64,000 nt of DNA from NCBI RefSeq assembly GCF_035582795.1, contig NC_134368.1:31990501-32054500 (forward strand), given 5' to 3'. The first letter of the stretch is position 1; each line of letters starts with the position of its first letter. Position numbers and translations under genes: made by a program. The notes beneath the pieces were generated by a model that was not told the DNA's origin, searched no databases, and was given only the letters and a program-made list of their open reading frames with translations. Shown here one piece after another: positions 61,601-64,000 of the stretch. The DNA comes from Mycteria americana (taxonomy: Eukaryota > Chordata > Aves > Ciconiiformes > Ciconiidae).

Positions 61601-62664
61601 TATTTCCACTGAACATAACACAACTATCTTTTAGTTGAACACTACCAAACATAAAAGCATGACAGAACTGTATTTCTAAATAGGAAATTTTAAAGCTCAC
61701 ATCTTTGAAAAAATTTCTTCTATCATATTTTTCTAGCTTTACAGTCACTAGTTGCAGACACGTATTTTGTCAGAGGACTTGAGAAACACCAAAAACAGCT
61801 ATAAAAAAACTTGAAAAACAGAACAGTGAAGCAACTACTTCACTAACTTGTTGGAAAAATTATGCAAATTCACCACAGAGGATTTTTTGAACATTTTTTA
61901 AGTACAGAAAATTAGAACTTTTTACTTTTTAAATCTGTGCCTCAAAGAAAAGGTTTAACTATCGAATGAAAATAAACAGTGCTTGTTCATTTATTTTAAT
62001 ATTTTTCATTTACCTATTATTAGAAATTGTTTCACTAACAAGATACAAATGACTTATGCTCATTTCCAAGAAAATTATAGCTTATCCTGAAAGTTTGTAT
62101 CTAGTAGTAATCCATCTATTCCTGTAATCTTCTTTAGCAAACTAATGCTCACACACCGTTTTTGGAAAGTGTAACAAGCAAAGAACTTAAAACACTTTAT
62201 TGCTCACAAGTTACATGGCTGTGTTGAACCTTTTTTATAATTAATATTTTAATTTATGCGTAACAATTCTTTATTTAACTAGTACCTTCCTTATGTTGAT
62301 AATTTAAAATATCCACTTTACTTTGACAGTAAATGTGTTCATTTGTGGACGTGCTCTGTTATATAGTATCTTATGTAATTGAAAATGCAGTTGAAAGAAA
62401 AACTGTTTTGCATTACACTGCACACATAGGAATTTTGACTATCTTCATGAAAATGTACAGTTAAAATTAAAATACAAAAATAAAAAGTTATGTCATCAAA
62501 CTGAAAAATTTCATCATGGAATGACTCCCTGTGAAGAAATATTCCACTCCCAGAAAAACAGAAATAATATACCTCTAACATTAACTGTGTGAACTCTTCA
62601 TTACTAAGGAATGTCGGTTTCCAGTCCTGTCGAATCTCACTGGCATCTGATTGTGCAGTAATTT
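40476..62664 (-). CDS. CLOCK: CLOCK, circadian bHLH-PAS transcription factor (17 exons, 5' end outside window)
   Basis: CLOCK pairs with BMAL1 (ARNTL) to bind E-boxes and drive PER and CRY in the nucleus. Seventeen coding exons read in frame on the minus strand give 768 complete codons, from the residue after the first split codon (Glu86 by human numbering) to a TAG stop. Assuming the mammalian 85 residues upstream, the protein would be about 854 aa (human 846). Present in order: the end of the bHLH-PAS linker, PAS-A (about 107-190), PAS-B (about 262-332) with its C-terminal PAC motif, a serine-rich region (about 425-490), the coiled-coil exon matching mouse exon 19 (514-566), and a long glutamine-rich activation region. 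The exons carrying the N-terminus and bHLH lie beyond base 64000. All splice sites read GT-AG and no break is seen. Numbering below assumes the same 85-residue offset. Confidence 0.97.
40533..40550 (-). repeat. CLOCK: CLOCK C-terminal CAG/CAA repeat (Q6)
   Basis: In CLOCK sense this is five CAG followed by one CAA, a pure six-glutamine run bounded by Ser and Leu. In birds this repeat is known to vary in length within populations. Confidence 0.95.
40659..42612 (-). other. CLOCK last intron
   Basis: A 2.0-kb intron with GT-AG ends. Nothing else recognised; the open frame at 42133-42387 has no homology or splice support. Confidence 0.8.
42613..42880 (-). CDS. CLOCK: CLOCK exon, residues ~705-794, glutamine-rich
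   Basis: Acceptor TTAACAG, donor CAG|GTAATA. Encodes [39 protein letters not shown] and the second polyglutamine region: Q8 (42700-42723), S, QQ, D, Q4 (42676-42687). It is part of the transactivation domain. Confidence 0.96.
43177..43385 (-). CDS. CLOCK: CLOCK exon, residues ~636-705
   Basis: Acceptor CTTTTCAG, donor AG|GTAAAT. Encodes [19 protein letters not shown] through [20 protein letters not shown]. This is a low-complexity Q/N/S-rich activation segment closely matching mammalian CLOCK. Confidence 0.96.
43386..44671 (-). other. CLOCK intron with old CR1 copy
   Basis: A 1.3-kb intron, nearly half of it an old CR1 fragment (about 43820-44345), listed separately. Confidence 0.75.
43820..44345 (+). 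mobile_element. old CR1 LINE 3' fragment, antisense to CLOCK
   Basis: Reading left to right it follows the CR1 3' region: GAGGGTGACCACAGAGATCA, TTCAGCTTGAAGAACAAGC, the GGTTTAAAA-AACAAAC block, ACTGGATAAACTCATAGAAG followed by ATCCATCAAAGGCTATTA, and GCTGTAGACCACTTCTGGAC. The divergence is heavy, so it is an ancient insertion. Frames inside it are not functional. Confidence 0.75.
44672..44878 (-). CDS. CLOCK: CLOCK exon, residues ~567-635
   Basis: Acceptor TTTAAG after a T-rich tract, donor CAG|GTAAAA. Encodes [39 protein letters not shown] and [15 protein letters not shown]. Phase 0 on both sides, 69 codons. Confidence 0.96.
44879..46424 (-). other. CLOCK intron
   Basis: A 1.5-kb intron with a G/T-rich low-complexity patch near 45745-45795. 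No exon or transposon was identified. Confidence 0.75.
46425..46583 (-). CDS. CLOCK: CLOCK coiled-coil exon (mouse exon 19 equivalent)
   Basis: Acceptor CTACAG, donor CAG|GTGAGT. Its 53 codons begin [20 protein letters not shown] and end IVHGQGLQ. By numbering it starts at residue 514, where the segment skipped in the mouse Clock-delta-19 allele begins. In mammals this helix binds CIPC and supports transactivation. Heptad-like leucine and isoleucine spacing is visible in [19 protein letters not shown]. Confidence 0.96.
47477..47566 (-). CDS. CLOCK: CLOCK exon, residues ~484-513
   Basis: Acceptor ATCCTAG, donor CAG|GTATGG. The 30 codons encode [20 protein letters not shown] and [10 protein letters not shown]. 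The exon is phase 0 on both sides, so skipping it would preserve frame. Confidence 0.96.
48470..48570 (-). CDS. CLOCK: CLOCK exon, residues ~450-483
   Basis: Acceptor TTGTCAG, donor CAG|GTAACT. Encodes [20 protein letters not shown] then [14 protein letters not shown]. Serine-rich; GHEKTAQRR differs slightly from mammalian AHEKSTQRR. Confidence 0.95.
48952..49093 (-). CDS. CLOCK: CLOCK exon, residues ~403-450, phosphoserine region
   Basis: Acceptor TCTTCAG, donor T|GTAAGT. Encodes [40 protein letters not shown] and TAVSDHS. The [17 protein letters not shown] cluster corresponds to the phosphorylated serine cluster of mammalian CLOCK. Confidence 0.96.
49094..50029 (-). other. CLOCK intron
   Basis: A 0.9-kb intron. 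The 117-residue open frame at 49372-49725 in it has no homology I recognise and lies between well-supported exons. Confidence 0.7.
50030..50105 (-). CDS. CLOCK: CLOCK exon, residues ~377-402
   Basis: Acceptor TTCTAG, donor AAA|GTGAGT. Encodes [20 protein letters not shown] and EIAADK, just after PAS-B. Confidence 0.96.
50321..50468 (-). CDS. CLOCK: CLOCK exon, residues ~328-377 (end of PAS-B, PAC)
   Basis: Acceptor TTATAG, donor AG|GTAAGT. Encodes [40 protein letters not shown] and FIVCTHTVV. This is the PAC motif that completes the PAS-B fold. Confidence 0.97.
50469..51112 (-). other. CLOCK intron
   Basis: A 0.6-kb AT-rich intron; nothing recognised. Confidence 0.8.
51113..51219 (-). CDS. 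CLOCK: CLOCK exon, residues ~292-328 (PAS-B)
   Basis: Acceptor AATTAG, donor T|GTGAGT. Encodes [20 protein letters not shown] and [15 protein letters not shown], core PAS-B. Confidence 0.96.
51442..51524 (-). CDS. CLOCK: CLOCK exon, residues ~265-292 (PAS-B start)
   Basis: Acceptor TTTTAG, donor AG|GTGCAA. Encodes [20 protein letters not shown] and KFLFLDHR. The donor (GTGCAA) is weaker than its neighbours but keeps the frame. Confidence 0.95.
51525..55375 (-). other. CLOCK largest intron in window
   Basis: A 3.9-kb intron. TTACCTTC recurs three times near 52900-52945. No exon or confident transposon was recognised. Short open frames (52304-52528, 53216-53401) lack homology. Confidence 0.7.
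55376..55494 (-). CDS. CLOCK: CLOCK exon, residues ~225-264
   Basis: Acceptor CCTCAG, donor AAG|GTATGT. Encodes [20 protein letters not shown] and [20 protein letters not shown], the segment linking PAS-A and PAS-B. Confidence 0.97.
55495..58108 (-). other. CLOCK intron with old CR1 reverse-transcriptase fragment
   Basis: A 2.6-kb intron. About 1 kb of it (56340-57345) is an old CR1 copy, listed separately. An AT-rich TATA microsatellite lies near 55635-55660. Confidence 0.75.
56340..57345 (-). mobile_element. ancient CR1 LINE fragment, reverse-transcriptase region
   Basis: The given strand follows the reverse complement of the CR1 polymerase frame as preserved in many amniote copies. Landmarks are TCTCCAACTGCTTTACTTG, ACATATGGGTGCTAAGTGCAG, CCACAGTAACTCC, TTCCTAAATGTAGTAACTTGC, ATTTATAACATTAATGAAAA, CTGTCAAAAGCATATTAACA and GAAAAATCCACAATGGTTGC, in the expected order. 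The copy is very diverged and no frame is intact. It lies in the same sense as CLOCK. Confidence 0.72.
58109..58222 (-). CDS. CLOCK: CLOCK exon, residues ~187-225 (PAS-A end)
   Basis: Acceptor TTCTCAG, donor ATG|GTAAGT. Encodes [38 protein letters not shown]. Human has [20 protein letters not shown], so the match is near-complete. Confidence 0.97.
58223..59386 (-). other. CLOCK intron containing a solo LTR
   Basis: A 1.2-kb intron about half of which is a solo LTR (58795-59374). The 5' splice site (GTAAGT, at 59386 reading leftward) is only about 12 bases from the LTR end. Confidence 0.85.
58795..59374 (+). mobile_element. solo LTR of an avian endogenous retrovirus
   Basis: A 580-base block starts TGTACTGGTTTCGTCTGGGA and ends ...GTTAACCCTCA. 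It matches the layout of a very common neoavian ERV LTR recalled from many bird genomes: GGGATAGAGTTAATTTTC, ACACAGAGATGTTTTAGC, CCACCAGCGAGTAGGCT, CTTCCCAAGTAACCATTAC, CTTTCCTGGAGATGGCTGA and TTTATCTCAACCCATGAGT. A six-base direct repeat, AACTAC, flanks it (58789-58794 and 59377-59382), with two extra bases on the right. No internal retroviral genes are present, so it is a solo LTR left by recombination. It is nearly full length, antisense to CLOCK. Family (ERVL-like or ERVK-like) is uncertain; age cannot be set without a consensus. Confidence 0.85.
59387..59507 (-). CDS. CLOCK: CLOCK exon, residues ~147-187 (PAS-A)
   Basis: Acceptor CTTTCAG, donor T|GTAAGT. Encodes [20 protein letters not shown] and [20 protein letters not shown], identical to mammalian CLOCK as recalled. 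Its donor is the one next to the solo LTR. Confidence 0.97.
59508..60988 (-). other. CLOCK intron
   Basis: A 1.5-kb AT-rich intron with nothing recognised. Confidence 0.75.
60989..61078 (-). CDS. CLOCK: CLOCK exon, residues ~117-146 (PAS-A start)
   Basis: Acceptor ATTTCAG, donor CCA|GTAAGT. Encodes [20 protein letters not shown] and [10 protein letters not shown]. Ile replaces human Val in SVTPLLEH. Confidence 0.97.
61079..62572 (-). other. CLOCK intron
   Basis: A 1.5-kb AT-rich intron with nothing recognised. Confidence 0.75.
62573..62664 (-). CDS. CLOCK: CLOCK exon, residues ~86-116 (first coding exon in window)
   Basis: Acceptor TTGTAG, donor GAG|GTATAT. Starts with the last two bases of Glu86 and encodes [20 protein letters not shown] and [10 protein letters not shown], the link between bHLH and PAS-A. 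The preceding exon, which would end in the LRKHK of the second bHLH helix, is not found up to 64000. Confidence 0.96.
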
Positions 62665-64000
62665 CTACAATCAAACATATATACAATATAAGGATTCACA
62701 CTTCCAAAAGCCATTATTTTCCCACTGAGCTATGTATACACAGTAGGAAATAGCAGAAGGTTCTCCAGTCTCCTCTGTTGTTCATTCATTACATATAAAT
62801 GTTGTTGCTTAAAAAGAAAATAAATGCCTTCTTCCCCATGTCACAATTAGATTTGTCTTCTCTTTCCTTCTACCAGTTTGTGCTACAGTCCTGCCAGACT
62901 TCAAGGTAATGCTGAAGTTAATGACAGTAAGTAATGCATTTTGATAATGGAAAAGTACTCTTTCCTCTGAGACTATAATAAAATGTTTTATTGAGAGTTT
63001 TGTTTTCAAAGATTTAGAAAGCCAAAATTCCTGATCAGTTTAGGTCATTAAAATGCCTAATCCTCAAGTATCTTGGCCAATCCTGGTCATTTTAACCTTT
63101 GTATTAAAAATTGTCGCTGTCCTTTCTCTTCTTCCCACTCTTTTCTGTAAAGAAATAATGTTACATTAAAAAAAAAGTAGTTTTTCAACAAAGACTGTTA
63201 AGAGCTGTATGACAGACTCCACTGCAGAATTACTGTCTCATCCGTACACAGAGATGAAATTTGAACAGAGATTCCTGTAGAACTTGAGAGAAATATATAG
63301 ATTAACTTCCCATACATCGGTGAGAGAAACAACAGCTGCTAAGCAAAACCAGGTCCCAGGTTCTGAAAGCTGATGCCTCCTTATCAAGTGATAAGTGAAA
63401 CAACAAGAAGCAAGAGTGCGTAGTACTTCAGTTTTGATAAGTAACAAGGGCATTACAGAAGTACTGGTTGTAAGAACAACCTTGAACAAGTAATTGTGAA
63501 TCAAGTATTTAGATGAATCGAAAGAACCAAACCATGTCTTTAATGCTTTTGATTTCTAAAGGACAAGCCTGTACAAAGGCCGTAAGCTAGTTTGTTAGTT
63601 CAGATGGCTCAGAGAGCACAGAAAACCTGGAACTGAGTTAAATATGCAAAGGGATGGAACAGTTCATAATTTTGGTTCCCAGACTGAAGGGGGAAAACTT
63701 TACGAAAGAGCTTTAGACTTAACTAAAAAACAGTAAACAGCAGCAATGTCATGCAAGAAACTGGCAAGAAGTGGAGAGCTGCAAGGAGGGGGGGGGGGGG
63801 GGGGGGGGGAATCAACAAGTAAGACGGACCAGAATTTGCAACAATCAGGCCTCACAAAAGACATAAATTGATGAGGCTTTTGCTATTGAAATGGTATTAC
63901 AAAACAGTAAGAGTGGGCTGGAGAATAAGGATAACCTAAGTGTAACCTCAAATCTAACTTTTCAGTCAGAACAAATACATTGAACGCTGAGGGGCAAGTC
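62665..64000 (-). other. CLOCK intron, continuing past window edge
   Basis: At least 1.3 kb of intron with no further CLOCK exon seen. A G22 run lies at 63788-63809. Confidence 0.75.
63788..63809. repeat. G22 homopolymer
   Basis: Uninterrupted run of 22 G on the given strand (C in CLOCK sense). It could form a G-quadruplex on the displaced strand and is error-prone in sequencing, so its length is uncertain. Confidence 0.85.

Noticed and set aside
62665-64000. Search for the CLOCK bHLH exon
   Set aside because: No minus-strand sequence resembling the bHLH helices or LRKHK was found; the exon must lie beyond the window.
1-64000. CRISPR arrays, tRNA or rRNA genes, prokaryotic operons
   Set aside because: No repeat-spacer structure, no tRNA-like cloverleaf noticed by eye and clear vertebrate exon-intron structure; a tRNA scan was not possible.

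Overview
This window is vertebrate nuclear DNA, almost certainly from a bird. It holds intron-rich genes, decayed CR1 LINE fragments and a solo endogenous-retrovirus LTR of a type common in Neoaves. Reading-frame homology across splice sites identifies three protein-coding genes in the amniote order SRD5A3 (+), TMEM165 (+), CLOCK (-). No prokaryotic features, CRISPR arrays or obvious RNA genes were seen.

Layout. 1-10290: AT-rich intergenic DNA with no recognised gene; it includes a small GC-rich minisatellite at 6.28-6.35 kb. 10446-16558: SRD5A3, five coding exons, 311 aa predicted, with a CpG-rich promoter and two candidate poly(A) signals. About 18.16-18.90 kb: CpG-island promoter of TMEM165 with a CCAAT box and GC boxes. 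18574-28853: TMEM165, six coding exons, 310 aa predicted; intron 1 contains a near-perfect 43-bp-arm palindrome. 28854 to about 35.4 kb: the 3' UTR of TMEM165 and the convergent intergenic space. 40476-62664: the last 17 coding exons of CLOCK on the minus strand, from just after the bHLH region to the stop, 768 complete codons. A long 3' UTR probably lies to their left. The exons for the N-terminus and bHLH lie beyond base 64000.

How the genes relate. SRD5A3 acts in dolichol synthesis in the ER. TMEM165 supplies Golgi manganese/calcium/proton balance for glycosyltransferases. Two N-glycosylation genes are therefore adjacent and co-oriented. CLOCK, the circadian bHLH-PAS transcription factor, converges on them. 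The adjacency is ancestral in amniotes and is not evidence of a new system.

No undescribed multi-gene system was found. The observations most worth a second look are: the solo LTR whose end lies about 12 bp from a CLOCK 5' splice site; the TMEM165 intron-1 palindrome; the short C-terminal CLOCK polyglutamine (Q6) at a locus known to vary in birds; a microRNA-like hairpin at 30.8 kb; and a CTG8 leucine run in SRD5A3. All exon limits come from reading splice sites and frames by eye, with homologues recalled from memory; no database was searched.
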